64,000 nucleotides of DNA from Kutzneria chonburiensis (GTDB lineage: Bacteria; Actinomycetota; Actinomycetes; Mycobacteriales; Pseudonocardiaceae): positions 6,138,001 through 6,202,000 of the forward strand of contig NZ_CP097263.1 in assembly GCF_028622115.1 (NCBI RefSeq), written 5' to 3'. Within the stretch, counting starts at the first letter, position 1. Each line of letters starts with the position of its first letter. Under the pieces are notes generated by a model that was not told the origin of the DNA, did no database searches, and saw only the letters and a program-made list of their open reading frames with translations. Shown here in pieces: positions 47,133-56,604 of this stretch. A program made the position numbers and the translations under genes.

Positions 47133-47955
47133 AACAAACCTCCGCGAGCCGGTACTGGTTGGGCGACTGGCCGAACAGCCGCTTGAACGCGTGCGAGAAG
47201 GCGAACGGGGACTCGTAGCCGACCTGGTGGGCGATGGCCGACAGCGGCGCGTCGGATTCGCGCAGCAGCCGGGCCGCGCGAGTCATCCGCCACCAGGTCA
47301 GGTAGGCCATCGGCGGCTGGCCGACCAGCGCGGTGAACCGCCGGGCCAGCGTGGCCCGGGACTGCCCGACCAGGGCGGCGAGTTCGGGCACGGTCCACGG
47401 CCGCGCCGGATCGTCGTGGATCGCGTGCAGTGCGCCGGCCACCGCGGGATCTTTGAGCGCGGCGGACCATCCGGTGCCGGGATTGTCCTCGAGCCAGGCG
47501 CGAAGCATGTACACGAGCAGCAGGTCGAGCAGGCCCGACACCACGGCGTCACGGCCGGAACGGTCGGCCTCCACCTCGCCGCCGAGCAGGTCGATGGCCG
47601 CGCGCAACTCGGGATGACGGCCGACGGTCGCCGGCAGATGAATGATCTCCGGCAGGTCGCCCAGCAACGGGTGGGACCGTGACCGGTCGAGCCGGTATTT
47701 GCCGCACAGCAGCTCGGTTCCGTCGCCGGCCAGCCGATGGGCACTGCCGTGCGGCAGCAGCACGACATCGCCGACGCCGAGGCGTACCGGCTCGGCGAAA
47801 TCGCCGAGCAGCGAACAGTTTCCGCGCAGCAGGATGTGGAACCCGGCACCGTCGTAGGCGTCGAACGGCATCTGCCAGCGCACGTCCACCGAGGTGCGGT
47901 TGGAGGACGGCCGCCCGGTGCGCAGCACCGTGATGACATCGCTCACCACGTCCAT
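47131..47955 (-). CDS. AraC-family regulator with an N-terminal cupin
   Basis: An AraC-type activator of 274 aa. The N-terminal cupin (residues 30-120, FHILLRGNCSLLGDFAEPVR and VLLPHGSAHRLAG) probably binds a small ligand. The C-terminal pair of HTH motifs reads WTVPELAALVGQSRATLARRF and then PLSAIAHQVGYESPFAFSHAFKR. It starts at the ATG at 47955 and is divergent from the MBL-fold gene at 48032, so it probably controls both that gene and the dehydrogenase behind it. Confidence 0.92.
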   Translation of the reverse strand: MDVVSDVITVLRTGRPSSNRTSVDVRWQMPFDAYDGAGFHILLRGNCSLLGDFAEPVRLGVGDVVLLPHGSAHRLAGDGTELLCGKYRLDRSRSHPLLGDLPEIIHLPATVGRHPELRAAIDLLGGEVEADRSGRDAVVSGLLDLLLVYMLRAWLEDNPGTGWSAALKDPAVAGALHAIHDDPARPWTVPELAALVGQSRATLARRFTALVGQPPMAYLTWWRMTRAARLLRESDAPLSAIAHQVGYESPFAFSHAFKRLFGQSPNQYRLAEVC

Positions 47956-48031
47956 GGCGTGAGCGTATCAAGCATGGAATCGACTTGCATAAGCATTCAA
48001 ACGCTCAGCCGTGAGCCGCAGACTACTAGTC

Positions 48032-48880
48032 ATGAACACCATCACCTTGGGCGATGTCGAGATCACACGAGTGGTTGAGCGGCACCGGGAGTTCGGTCCG
48101 CTGCGCACGTTCGTGCCGGGCGTGCCGGACCCGGCACCGGCTTGGCTGACACCCGATCACCACGACCCGTCGACCGGCGGCATGATCGCCGCGGCCCAGA
48201 CGTGGGTGCTGCGCAGCGGTGGACGGACCATCCTGGTCGACACCGGCGTCGGCAACGACCGTGTGCGCACCAACCCGGTTTTCGCCGGCTGGCAAACAGA
48301 TTTCCTGGAGCGGTTGAGTTCGGTGGTTGATCCGTCCTCTGTGGACGTCGTCGTGAACACCCACGTGCACGCCGATCACGTCGGCTGGAACACCCACGAT
48401 GTCGACGGCCGCTGGGCACCCACGTTCCCGAACGCCACCTATCTCATCCATCGCGCCGACCACGAGCACTTCAAGGGCACCGAGGTGCATGACGACAGCG
48501 TCGCCCCGGTTCTCGGCCAGACCACCTTGTGGGAGAACAGTTTCCGTATCGACGAGAACCTCGAACTGGAGTCCGCGCCCGGGCACACCCCGGGATCGGC
48601 CGTGCTGCGCCTACGCTCCGGTACCGACCGGGCGGTGTTCGTCGGCGACCTGATGCACAGCCCGTACCAGGTCACGGATCCGTTGTGCAACAGCACTTTC
48701 TGCCTCGACCCGGCGCAGGCGCAGGCCACCCGGCTCCGCGTCCTCGGCCGGGCCGCCGACACCCACGAGCTCGTCGTGCCGGCCCACTTCGGCGGTCACG
48801 GCGCCGTCGAGGTGGCCCACTCCGGCCCCAGTTTCGCCATTACCACCTGGGCCGCCTTCCCGCCACTCGCGACGCCATGA
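48032..48880 (+). CDS. Metallo-beta-lactamase-fold hydrolase
   Basis: The zinc-binding motif VVNTHVHADHVGWNTH (HxHxDH) is complete, with further ligands in SAPGHTPGSAV, FVGDLMHSP and VPAHFGGHG. The protein has 282 residues without a signal peptide. It resembles AHL-lactonase-like or quorum-quenching MBL proteins in order of motifs, but the substrate is unknown. The ATG at 48032 lacks a clear ribosome binding site and may be leaderless; the GTG at 48011 is an alternative. It is divergent from the AraC gene, which is its likely regulator. Confidence 0.88.
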   Translation: MNTITLGDVEITRVVERHREFGPLRTFVPGVPDPAPAWLTPDHHDPSTGGMIAAAQTWVLRSGGRTILVDTGVGNDRVRTNPVFAGWQTDFLERLSSVVDPSSVDVVVNTHVHADHVGWNTHDVDGRWAPTFPNATYLIHRADHEHFKGTEVHDDSVAPVLGQTTLWENSFRIDENLELESAPGHTPGSAVLRLRSGTDRAVFVGDLMHSPYQVTDPLCNSTFCLDPAQAQATRLRVLGRAADTHELVVPAHFGGHGAVEVAHSGPSFAITTWAAFPPLATP

Positions 48881-48927
48881 AAGCGCCGTTCCTAAACCCC
48901 GAGTTGTGGAATGGTCCGTTCCGAACT

Positions 48928-50499
48928 TCAATCCAGCAGTTCTTGGGCGACTATGTAGCCGGAGCCGCCGTTGATGCCGTGGCCGGGCCAGGTGGCGGCG
49001 CCGAGCATGTAGAGGTTCGGGACGACGGTGCGGTGGCTGGGCTGGCCGGGCAGTGGGCTGAAGACGTAGCTCTGGGCCAGGTCGTGGCTGCCGCCGAAGG
49101 GATCGCCGGGCCCGCAGTTGGGGTTGAACGCGGCCAGCTCACGTGGGCTGATCACGTGCCGGTCCAGGATGATGTCCTTGAGTCCCGGCACATGCCGGGC
49201 GGCCTCGTCGATCACCCGGTCGGCGAAGGCGTTCTTCACGTCCTCGGTCCAACCGTGCTCGCCGACCGGGATCGTGCCGGCGGCGTCGCCACGCACGACC
49301 GTCGGCACCTCCAGCATTTGCAGGCGAGCCACGGCCCGGCCGGGCGGGCAACGGGACGGGTCCAAAGTGGACGGAGTGTCCCACGAGATCGTCGGCTCGA
49401 CCGGCAGCAGGCCGCGCAGGGCTTCGTTGGTGGCACGGGAGATCGCGTTCAGCCCGCCGGTCAGGTGCGGCTGGCCCACGTGCATCAGGCGCTCGTCGTG
49501 GAACCGCGCCGGCTCGGACAGCGCGAGGTGGACCTGCACCGCGCCGAGGCCGTAGCGATAATCCCTGGCCTGCTTGCGAAGCGTGGGCGGGGCGACGCCG
49601 TGCTCGTGGTCGAGCAGCCGGAGGTAGAGCTGGTCGGGATTGACCGAGGCGATCACCGCGCGCCGCGCGTGGATCACGTCGCCGTCGGCGGTGCGCACGC
49701 CGACGGCATGTCCGCCTTCGACCAGAACGTGTTTCACCCACTGTCCACAACGGACCTCGCCGCCATTGCGTTCGACGATGCGAACCAGTCCCTTGACCAG
49801 TTCCTCGCTGCCGCCCTTGGGAATGGGCATGCCGACCATGGTCAGCGCGGCCAGCACGAGAATGGTCCAGGTACCGCTGTTGGCGTCGTCAACGGCCCGG
49901 CCCAGGTGCGTCGCCCACGGCGCGAGCATGGCCCGCAGCACCGGCGAGCGGAACCGCTGCTCCAGCAGGTTCCGGGCGCTGAGCGTGAACATGTGGGCGA
50001 AGTCGGAGAAACCGCCGTCGGGCGTGTGCATCAGGCCCTGGATCGCCGCCGCCGAGGCCGGCGTGGTCAGATCGGCCGAGCACAGCGCGAACACGGTCTC
50101 GATGGCCGGCCCGAACTCCTTGAAGATCTCGGCCAGCGCGTCGCCGTCGCCCGGGGACAGCCGGTTGGCCTCGACCACGTTCTCGTCAAGGTCGGTCGAG
50201 ACCACCGAGCTGGCGCCGTCCGGCAGCGACACCCCGGTGGGGTATCGGCTGTTGAGGTACTCGATGTCCAATTCGGACTTGAGGTCGGCGTAGGCCGGGC
50301 CGGCCACGAACAGCGGGTGCGCCGCCGAGAAGTTGTCGTGCACGAAGCCGGGCAGTGTCAGCGCATCGGTACGGACCAGCCCGCCCGGCCGGTCGTTGCC
50401 CTCCAGCACCAGCACGCCCCAGCCGGCCCGGGCCAGGTACGCCGCCGCCACCAGCGCGTTGTGGCCACTGCCGACGACCACCGCGTCGTATCCCGCCAT
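48928..50499 (-). CDS. Phytoene-dehydrogenase-like FAD oxidoreductase
   Basis: CrtI-like/NAD(P)/FAD-dependent amine oxidase-type protein of 523 residues. The FAD loop is VVVGSGHNALVAAAYLARAG at the N-terminus, followed by VLVLEGNDRPGGLVRT. The C-terminal FAD motif is NLYMLGAATWPGHGINGGSG. The whole length matches the pyridine nucleotide-disulfide/phytoene dehydrogenase family. There is no carotenoid gene nearby, so a carotenoid role is not supported. The ATG at 50499 begins the FAD motif; the longer frame to 50598 has no start signal. It converges on the MBL-fold gene. Confidence 0.87.
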   Translation of the reverse strand: MAGYDAVVVGSGHNALVAAAYLARAGWGVLVLEGNDRPGGLVRTDALTLPGFVHDNFSAAHPLFVAGPAYADLKSELDIEYLNSRYPTGVSLPDGASSVVSTDLDENVVEANRLSPGDGDALAEIFKEFGPAIETVFALCSADLTTPASAAAIQGLMHTPDGGFSDFAHMFTLSARNLLEQRFRSPVLRAMLAPWATHLGRAVDDANSGTWTILVLAALTMVGMPIPKGGSEELVKGLVRIVERNGGEVRCGQWVKHVLVEGGHAVGVRTADGDVIHARRAVIASVNPDQLYLRLLDHEHGVAPPTLRKQARDYRYGLGAVQVHLALSEPARFHDERLMHVGQPHLTGGLNAISRATNEALRGLLPVEPTISWDTPSTLDPSRCPPGRAVARLQMLEVPTVVRGDAAGTIPVGEHGWTEDVKNAFADRVIDEAARHVPGLKDIILDRHVISPRELAAFNPNCGPGDPFGGSHDLAQSYVFSPLPGQPSHRTVVPNLYMLGAATWPGHGINGGSGYIVAQELLD

Positions 50500-50664
50500 G
50501 TCCGAATCATGACCGCGGCGAGGGCCGTGGACAACAGGTGATGTGGTGCTTTTTCCGTGACTCGGCGGTGACGGCGACCTTGCCTGGAACCGATCCAAAA
50601 CGGAGGTCAGCGCGGATAAGGCGGTCGCATTGCCACTCCTACCGGGGCGAGGGAAGTGGAGGGC

Positions 50665-50702
50665 GGCCGCGCCGGACCATGCAGGGAAGGCCCGGCGCGG
50701 CC
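50665..50702 (-). terminator. Terminator of the sedolisin gene
   Basis: GGCCGCGCCGG at 50665-50675 pairs with CCGGCGCGGCC at 50692-50702 around a 16-base loop that contains ATGCAGGGAAGG, the same phrase seen in the palindrome at 55278. It begins about 10 bases past the stop of the sedolisin gene. Confidence 0.7.
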
Positions 50703-50712
50703 GGTCGGCGGG

Positions 50713-52859
50713 TCAGAATCCGTACACGGTGAACGTGAACGTTGTGCTGCCCGAAGTGCCATTGGCCTCGGTGGCCGTGGCCTTGACGGTGAAGGTGCCG
50801 GCCGCGGTCGGCGTGCCGGTCACGGCGCCGGACGCGCTGATCTTCAGGCCGGGCGGCAGGCCGGTGGCCGAGAACGTCACCGAGCCGCCGTCACTGGCGG
50901 TGGCCTTGAGCTGCAAGGTCTGGAACAGCGGATAGCCCTTGAACGCCCACTGGTTGCCGGGGTTGGTGACCGTGACGGTGCCGGTCGGCGGGTTGCCCAC
51001 GGTCCACTTGAAGCTGGTGTTGCCGGAAGCCTGCGTGTCATCGGTGACGGTGACCGTCACGGACGACACGCCCTGGGTGGTGGCGGTGCCGGAGATGACG
51101 CCGGTGCCGGAGTCGATCGACAGGCCGGCCGGCAGGCCGCTGGCCGAGTAGGTCAGCTTGGCCGTGGACGACGAGTCGGTGGCCTTGACGGCCAGGTTCA
51201 CCGAGCCGTTCACCGCCGTCGTCTGGTCGCCCGGGTTCGTGACGGTAACCGTGTTGCCGCTGGTGGAACCGTTGAGGGCGTTGAACAACTTGGTGCCGTC
51301 GTACGAACCCCAGCCGGTGGTCTCGTCGTAGCCCGGGCCGGCCTTGAAGTCACCGTTGTTGCCGGACGTGACGTCGTGGAAGGTGTTGCCCTTCAGCCCG
51401 TAGATGGCGGCGTTGCCGGCGCCGAGCTTGGCCTTGGCCTTCTGGTTGTACAAGGCGGCCCAGCCGGCCCACATCGGGGCGGCGCAGCTGGTGCCGCCGT
51501 AGACCTGCCACTGCCCGCCGGTGTACACGGAGTAGCCGGTGTTGGGATCGCCGTCCGAGGCCACATCGGGCACGGTCCGCTTGCCGTTCACGCCGGTCTG
51601 CCAGCTCGGGGCACTGAACACAGTGGACACACCGCCGCCGGTGGCGCCGATGGAGTTGTTCCACACGGTCTCGGAGCCGTAGGAGTTGTTGCTACCGACG
51701 GTGAGCGTGGTGCCGCCGACGCCGGTCACGTTGGGCGAGGAAGCCGGGAAGTCGACGGCCACCACCGACCCGCCGGAGTCGCTGTGCTTGCAGTCCTTGG
51801 AGCCGTTGTCGCCGGAGGCGGCGAAGAAGCTCTGCCCCTGGGCCGCGCCCTGCTTGAAAGCGCTGTCCACGCTGGACATCGTGGACGGCGTCGAGTCCTG
51901 CTCGCACAGGCCCCACGAGATCGACACGACCTGGGCCCGGTTGTCCTTGACGATCTGGTTGGCCATGTCGAGCTCGCCGGCGTCGGTGTTGGGCGCCTCG
52001 TAGACCAGGGTCGTGGCCTTGGGCGCCATCGCCTGCACGATCTCGATGTCCAGGCTCACCTCGGCCTGTCCCCCGCCGGGGCTGGAGTCGTAGTTCGCGC
52101 CGTCGACCGACACGGTGGTCGGGGCCGAGGAGGCGAGCCCGAACTGCTGGTCGTACGTGCTGATGTCGGACTTCTTGTAGCCGTCGAACTCCCACAGCGC
52201 CACGGTCTGCCCGCTGCCGTCGGCGCCGATGCCGTCGGTGTCGTAGATCGACCGCAACGCCGCCGGGCCGAGGCCGCTCGGGGCGGCAGGCTGTGCGTCA
52301 TGCTGGCGGACGGCGAAGTTGTTCAGGCCGGAGACGCCCTGCACCAGACCGGCGATCCCGGCCGGCAGCACGGGGTTGCGGTCGTTGGCGTAGAAGCGCT
52401 TTCCACCCCGGTCGTACACGCCCATCGGCATGGCGAACGCGGCGGTGACCTGGGCCGTCGTGCCGGTGGCGTCCACGGCCTGGCCGTTGATGCCCGTGAC
52501 CTTCAGGCCCTTGGCTCGCAGATAGGCGCTGACCTGGTCAAAGGACTGCCGCGTAGGCCCGAACCGGTCGGCGAACTGAGCAGGGTCAGGTAGTGACCGT
52601 ACTCGGGCGAATGCCGGTCGGCGACGGCGGCCAGGAACCGGTCAAGGCCGGCGGTGTCCCGGAGCTTGAGCGGCACGGCGACGTGCAGCTCCTGGCCGGC
52701 GGGTAGGTCGCCGACGCGGTGGCTGACGCCGACGGCCGGGCTGATGTCGCCGGTCAGGGCGATCTGCGGCTCGGCGGCGGCCGCCGGGGCGGCCAGCGCC
52801 GGCAGGGACAGCGCCAGCGGCGCGGCGAGCAGGAGCGCCACGCGTGAATATGGTTTCAC
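50713..52859 (-). pseudogene. Secreted sedolisin (S53) protease with Ig-like C-terminal domains, one-base frameshift
   Basis: The signal peptide at 52859 onward (YSRVALLLAAPLALSLPALA) and the pro-domain (FLAAVADRHSPEYGHYLT) are in one frame. Near 52581-52586 homology moves to the next frame (QFADRFGPTRQSFDQVSAYL), which runs to 50713. The mature domain has the acidic pair in AEVSLDIEIVQAMAP, SWGLCEQDST, FFAASGDNGS and the catalytic Ser in YGGTSCAAPMW. Two Ig/cadherin-like domains (GLPAGLSIDSGTGVISG and GLPPGLKISASGAVTGT) end the protein. Adding one base gives 715 residues. The break is in a run where CCCCT is expected and CCCT is found. All catalytic motifs are kept. Confidence 0.82.
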
Positions 52860-53002
52860 GTCATCTCCACAAGGCAGGGGAATTAAGTGTTAATGGACGT
52901 GGTGAATTTGCTGCGGACGCAGTACAGGTCAACGAACGCCGTGATGTCAAGAGCCCCAAGAAGGGTGGTATCGGTGCTATTGATCCGCGATAATGGGACG
53001 CG

Positions 53003-53893
53003 ATGACGCAACGCCGCGACTTCGCATCCGCCCTGCACGGTGCGATCACCGCCAGCGGACTGACCCTGGACCGTATCGTCCATCGGCTCGCCGAGCGGGG
53101 TTTCGCGCTGAGCACCGCCACGCTCAGCTACTGGTCACGGGGGCGGAGCAGACCCGAGCGCCCGGAGTCGCTGGCCGCGCTGTCGGCGCTGGAGGAGATA
53201 CTCCGGGTGCCGTCGGGATCGCTGCGCGAGCTGCTGCCGGACCGGGTCCGCCGCGGCCGGGCGGCGGCGAGATCGGTGCCGTTCGGCGAGCTCTGGGGGT
53301 CTTTCGGCGAGGCCGTCGACCACGTGATCGCGCAGGTCAAGTCCCCGGCCGATCAACGCCGCGTGCTCAGCTACCACGAGCGGTACCACCTCGACGAGAC
53401 CGGCGCCGAGCGCTACTGCCGGGTCATCGCGGTGCTGGAGGCGGTCACCGAGAAGGCCAAGCACATGGTCACCGTGTATCGCGACGACACCAGCGGCACC
53501 CACCTGCCGACCGTGATCCCGGTGGCCGGGGTGCGGCTGGGCCGGGTCGGGATCGACCGGGAGTCGCACGTGATGGCGGCCGAACTGTGGTTCGACCAGA
53601 CCCTGCGCAAGGGTGAGCGAACCGTTGTTGAATACGACCTCGAATTTGTCCGCGGCGGCAACCGTTCGTTGATGTGTGAACGAAGATTCGCCAGCCCGAT
53701 CCGCCAGTACGTCCTGGAGGTCACCTTTCATCCGGAAGCGGTTCCGCGCTACTTCCAGGCCATTTCTGAACCGAACAAGGGCACCGGCGGGGCCACCGTC
53801 CAGCTCTCCGTGGACGACCGCCGCACGGTCCGCGCGGTCTGGCTGGACCAGCCGGCCGGGGCCTATCGCATCTCGTGGGAGTGGGACCGATGA
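53003..53893 (+). CDS. XRE-type HTH regulator with a large C-terminal domain
   Basis: The N-terminal 70 residues form a helix-turn-helix (LDRIVHRLAERGFALSTATL, then SYWSRGRSRPERPESLAAL). The remaining 220 residues form a beta-rich domain (VEYDLEFVRGGNRSLMCERR, VLEVTFHPEAVPRYFQ) that I cannot name. The arrangement is common among actinobacterial regulators of unknown signal. It is divergent from the sedolisin gene and is followed after 30 bases by the sigma factor gene. Confidence 0.75.
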   Translation: MTQRRDFASALHGAITASGLTLDRIVHRLAERGFALSTATLSYWSRGRSRPERPESLAALSALEEILRVPSGSLRELLPDRVRRGRAAARSVPFGELWGSFGEAVDHVIAQVKSPADQRRVLSYHERYHLDETGAERYCRVIAVLEAVTEKAKHMVTVYRDDTSGTHLPTVIPVAGVRLGRVGIDRESHVMAAELWFDQTLRKGERTVVEYDLEFVRGGNRSLMCERRFASPIRQYVLEVTFHPEAVPRYFQAISEPNKGTGGATVQLSVDDRRTVRAVWLDQPAGAYRISWEWDR

Positions 53894-53923
53894 GTTCTGC
53901 GCCTGGCCGTCGTTACAGTTCGC

Positions 53924-54850
53924 ATGACAGCGCTACACGACCCGTGCCATGCTGCGGAACCAGTGGACCAGAACGACTTCACCGAGCTCAGCGCGCGGCA
54001 CCGCCGCGAGCTCCACGTGCACTGCTACCGGCTGCTCGGCTCCTTCGAGGACGCCGACGATCTGGTGCAGGAGACCTTCCTGCGGGCCTGGCGGTCTCGT
54101 GGCGACGTGCGCGACGACGGCGTGCGGGCCTGGCTGTACAAGATCGCCACCAACGCCTGCCTCGACGCCATCCGCAGCCGCAAGCGCCGCGCCCCGTTCC
54201 TCCAGCCCTATCCGGACACGCTGCTGGATGAGCTGTCGCCGGACCAGATCGTGGTCGAGCGCGAGACGATCGAGCTGGCCTTCCTGGCCGCAATCCAGCT
54301 GCTGCCGCCGCGACAGCGAGCGGTGCTCATCCTGCGTGACGTGCTCGACTGGTCGGCCGCCGAGACCGCGAATCTGCTCGACCTGACCGTGCCGGCGGCC
54401 AACAGCGCCTTGCAACGGGCGCGGGCGACTCTGCGCAGCACCCAGTGGACGCCGTCCACGCCGAGCAGCGACGAGCAAGCCCTGCTCACGGGCATGATCG
54501 AGGCGCACGAGCACGCCGACGTCGACCATTTCGTGCGGCTCGTGCGGGACGACATCCGCATCTCCATGCCGCCCGAGCCGATGACGTACCTCGGCGTCGC
54601 GTCCATGCAGCCGCTGTTCGACATCGCCTTCGGCCCCGACGGCATGGGCGACTGGCGGTTGCTGCCGACCTCGGTCAACCGCTCGCCGGCCGCCGCCAGC
54701 TACCTGCGCCGTCCCGGCGAGGTCGGCTTCCGCCCGTTCAAGCTGGACGTCTTCCGCATGGTCGACGGCCTGGTGGCGCAGATCCACACGTTCGACGCCC
54801 GGATGTTCGACGACCTTGGCCTGCCGAAGGAGCTTGGTGACCATGCCTGA
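53924..54850 (+). CDS. ECF sigma factor of the SigG/TIGR02960 type
   Basis: RNA polymerase sigma factor with a SnoaL-like C-terminal domain. Region 2 reads RHRRELHVHCYRLLGSFEDA and then DDLVQETFLRAWR (residues 25-57). Region 4 reads LPPRQRAVLILRDVLDWSAA and then ETANLLDLTVPAANSALQRA (about 125-165). Residues 185-300 form the SnoaL-like domain (DHFVRLVRDDIRISMPPEPM), which probably binds a small molecule or tunes activity in place of an anti-sigma factor. The total of 308 aa is typical. The next gene starts within its last codons. Confidence 0.9.
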   Translation: MTALHDPCHAAEPVDQNDFTELSARHRRELHVHCYRLLGSFEDADDLVQETFLRAWRSRGDVRDDGVRAWLYKIATNACLDAIRSRKRRAPFLQPYPDTLLDELSPDQIVVERETIELAFLAAIQLLPPRQRAVLILRDVLDWSAAETANLLDLTVPAANSALQRARATLRSTQWTPSTPSSDEQALLTGMIEAHEHADVDHFVRLVRDDIRISMPPEPMTYLGVASMQPLFDIAFGPDGMGDWRLLPTSVNRSPAAASYLRRPGEVGFRPFKLDVFRMVDGLVAQIHTFDARMFDDLGLPKELGDHA

Positions 54851-55271
54851 GCCGATGAGCGTTGCGCGGCAACGGGAATTCCTGAACGAAGGCACCAGGA
54901 CCGCGGTGCTGGTGACCATGCGGGCCTCGGGCCGGCCGCACGCCGTGCCGGTCTGGTACGCCCTCGACGGCGACGACGTGGTGATGTTCACCGGCGCTCA
55001 CTCGGTGAAGGGCAAGGCCATGCGGGCCAATCCCCAGGTGTCGGTCGTGGTCGACGACGACCAGCCGCCGTACGCCTTCGTGACGATCGAGGGCACCGCT
55101 TCGTTGTCCGACGACCAGGCCGAGCTGCGCCGCTGCGCGACGATCATCGCCGAGCGCTACCTGCCGGCCGAGCAGGCCGCCCAGTTCGTCGAGTACAGCG
55201 CCGCCACCGGCAACGTCCTCGTCCGCGTCAAGCCCACCCACGTCATCGCCCACGACCGCATCGCCGGCTGA
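54843..55271 (+). CDS. PPOX-class F420-dependent oxidoreductase
   Basis: Split beta-barrel flavin/F420-binding protein of 142 residues. RTAVLVTMRASGRPHAVPVW and VVMFTGAHSVKGKAMRANP are the family motifs, and the pattern is that of TIGR03618-like proteins. The ATG at 54843 overlaps the sigma factor stop by eight bases, so both are made together. The substrate is unknown. Confidence 0.85.
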   Translation: MPEPMSVARQREFLNEGTRTAVLVTMRASGRPHAVPVWYALDGDDVVMFTGAHSVKGKAMRANPQVSVVVDDDQPPYAFVTIEGTASLSDDQAELRRCATIIAERYLPAEQAAQFVEYSAATGNVLVRVKPTHVIAHDRIAG

Positions 55272-55277
55272 TTCAGC

Positions 55278-55306
55278 AATGCAGGGAAGGACGCCTTCCC
55301 TGCATT
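55278..55306. terminator. Bidirectional hairpin
   Basis: AATGCAGGGAAGG at 55278-55290 pairs perfectly with CCTTCCCTGCATT at 55294-55306 around ACG. It lies between the convergent oxidoreductase and ECF42 sigma genes and its end touches the stop of the latter. Confidence 0.82.
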
Positions 55307-56559
55307 CAGCCGCAGGCGGCGGCGCGGGCCAGCAGCAACGTCCGCTCGCGTTCGTTGCGGGTGAGGGAGGCCGCCCGCTCGAATTCGGCGCGGGCCTCGG
55401 GCAGGCGGCCGAGCTTGGCCAGGAAATCGCCGCGCACGCTGGGCAGCAGGTGGTAGTTCTGCATCGCCGGAATCTCCATCAGCTGGTCCAGCAGCGCGAG
55501 CCCCATCTCCGGCCCGAAGGCCATGGACACCGCCACCGCCCGGTTCAGCTCCACCACGGGCGAGGGCATGGTCTCGGCCAGATGCTCGTACAGCCAGGCG
55601 ATACGGGCCCAGTCGGTGTCGTCGAAGTGCCGGGCCCGGGCGTGGCAGGCGGCGATCGCCGCCTGGAGCACGTACGGACCGGGCTTGTCGTCGATCAGCG
55701 CCTCGGCCTGCTCCAACGCCGCCAGCCCGCGGCGGATCAGCAGCTGGTCCCAGCGGGAGCGGTTCTGGTCGGCCAGCAGGATCGGCTCGCCGTCCGGTCC
55801 GGTGCGGGCGGCCGCCCGGGAGGCCTGGATCTCCATCAGCGCAACCAGGCCGTGCACCTCGGGCTCACGTGCGGCCAGCCGGGCCAGGATCCGGCCCAGC
55901 CGCAAGGCGTCCGCGCACAGCTGGGGGCGCATCCAGTCGTCGCCGGCGGTGGCCGAATAACCCTCGTTGAAAATCAGATAGACGACTTCGAGCACCGAGG
56001 ACAGCCGCGCCGCCAGCTCGTCGCCCTGCGGCACCTCGAACGGCACCTGGGCCTTGGCCAGGGTCTTCTTGGCCCGCACGATCCGTTGTGCCATGGTCGG
56101 TTCCGGCACCAGGAAGGCACGGGCGATCTCGTCGGTGGCCAGGCCGCCGAGCAGCCGCAGCGTCAGGGCCGCGCGGGCCTCCGTGGACAGCACCGGGTGG
56201 CAGGCCACGAACACCAGACGCAGCAGGTCGTCGCCGATGCCGTCGTCCTCGGCGACCACGTCGCCGATGTCCGGCGTGGCCTCCTCGAGGTCGCGGCCGA
56301 CCTCCTCGACCTTGCGCCGGTACGTCTCGTTGCGCCGGATCTGGTCGATCGCCCGGCGCTTGGCCGTGGTCATCAGCCACGCGCCCGGATTCTTCGGCAC
56401 GCCCTCGTTCGGCCACTGCTCCAGGGCCGCGACCAGCGCGTCCTGGGCCATCTCCTCGGCCGTGCCGACATCGCGGACCAGCCTGGTCAGGCCGGCGATG
56501 AGGCGCGGAGCCTCCATTCGCCAGACAGCGTCGATCGCGCGGTGGGTGTCCGTGGGCAC
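55306..56559 (-). CDS. ECF42-type sigma factor (first copy)
   Basis: ECF sigma factor with the long C-terminal helical domain that replaces an anti-sigma factor in ECF42. Region 2 is EEMAQDALVAALEQWPNEG with GAWLMTTAKRRAIDQIRRNE. Region 4 is ALTLRLLGGLATDEIARAFL with VPEPTMAQRIVRAKKTLAKA. The C-terminal part has FNEGYSATAGDDWMR and VELNRAVAVSMAFGP, both family signatures, and repeats like TPR units. 417 aa. It follows the DGPF gene by 45 bases, the usual partner of ECF42. Confidence 0.92.
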   Translation of the reverse strand: MPTDTHRAIDAVWRMEAPRLIAGLTRLVRDVGTAEEMAQDALVAALEQWPNEGVPKNPGAWLMTTAKRRAIDQIRRNETYRRKVEEVGRDLEEATPDIGDVVAEDDGIGDDLLRLVFVACHPVLSTEARAALTLRLLGGLATDEIARAFLVPEPTMAQRIVRAKKTLAKAQVPFEVPQGDELAARLSSVLEVVYLIFNEGYSATAGDDWMRPQLCADALRLGRILARLAAREPEVHGLVALMEIQASRAAARTGPDGEPILLADQNRSRWDQLLIRRGLAALEQAEALIDDKPGPYVLQAAIAACHARARHFDDTDWARIAWLYEHLAETMPSPVVELNRAVAVSMAFGPEMGLALLDQLMEIPAMQNYHLLPSVRGDFLAKLGRLPEARAEFERAASLTRNERERTLLLARAAACG

Positions 56560-56604
56560 TGCCCCCGTCTACCCCACCGCGCGTACCGACCGCAACCGAT
56601 TCGC

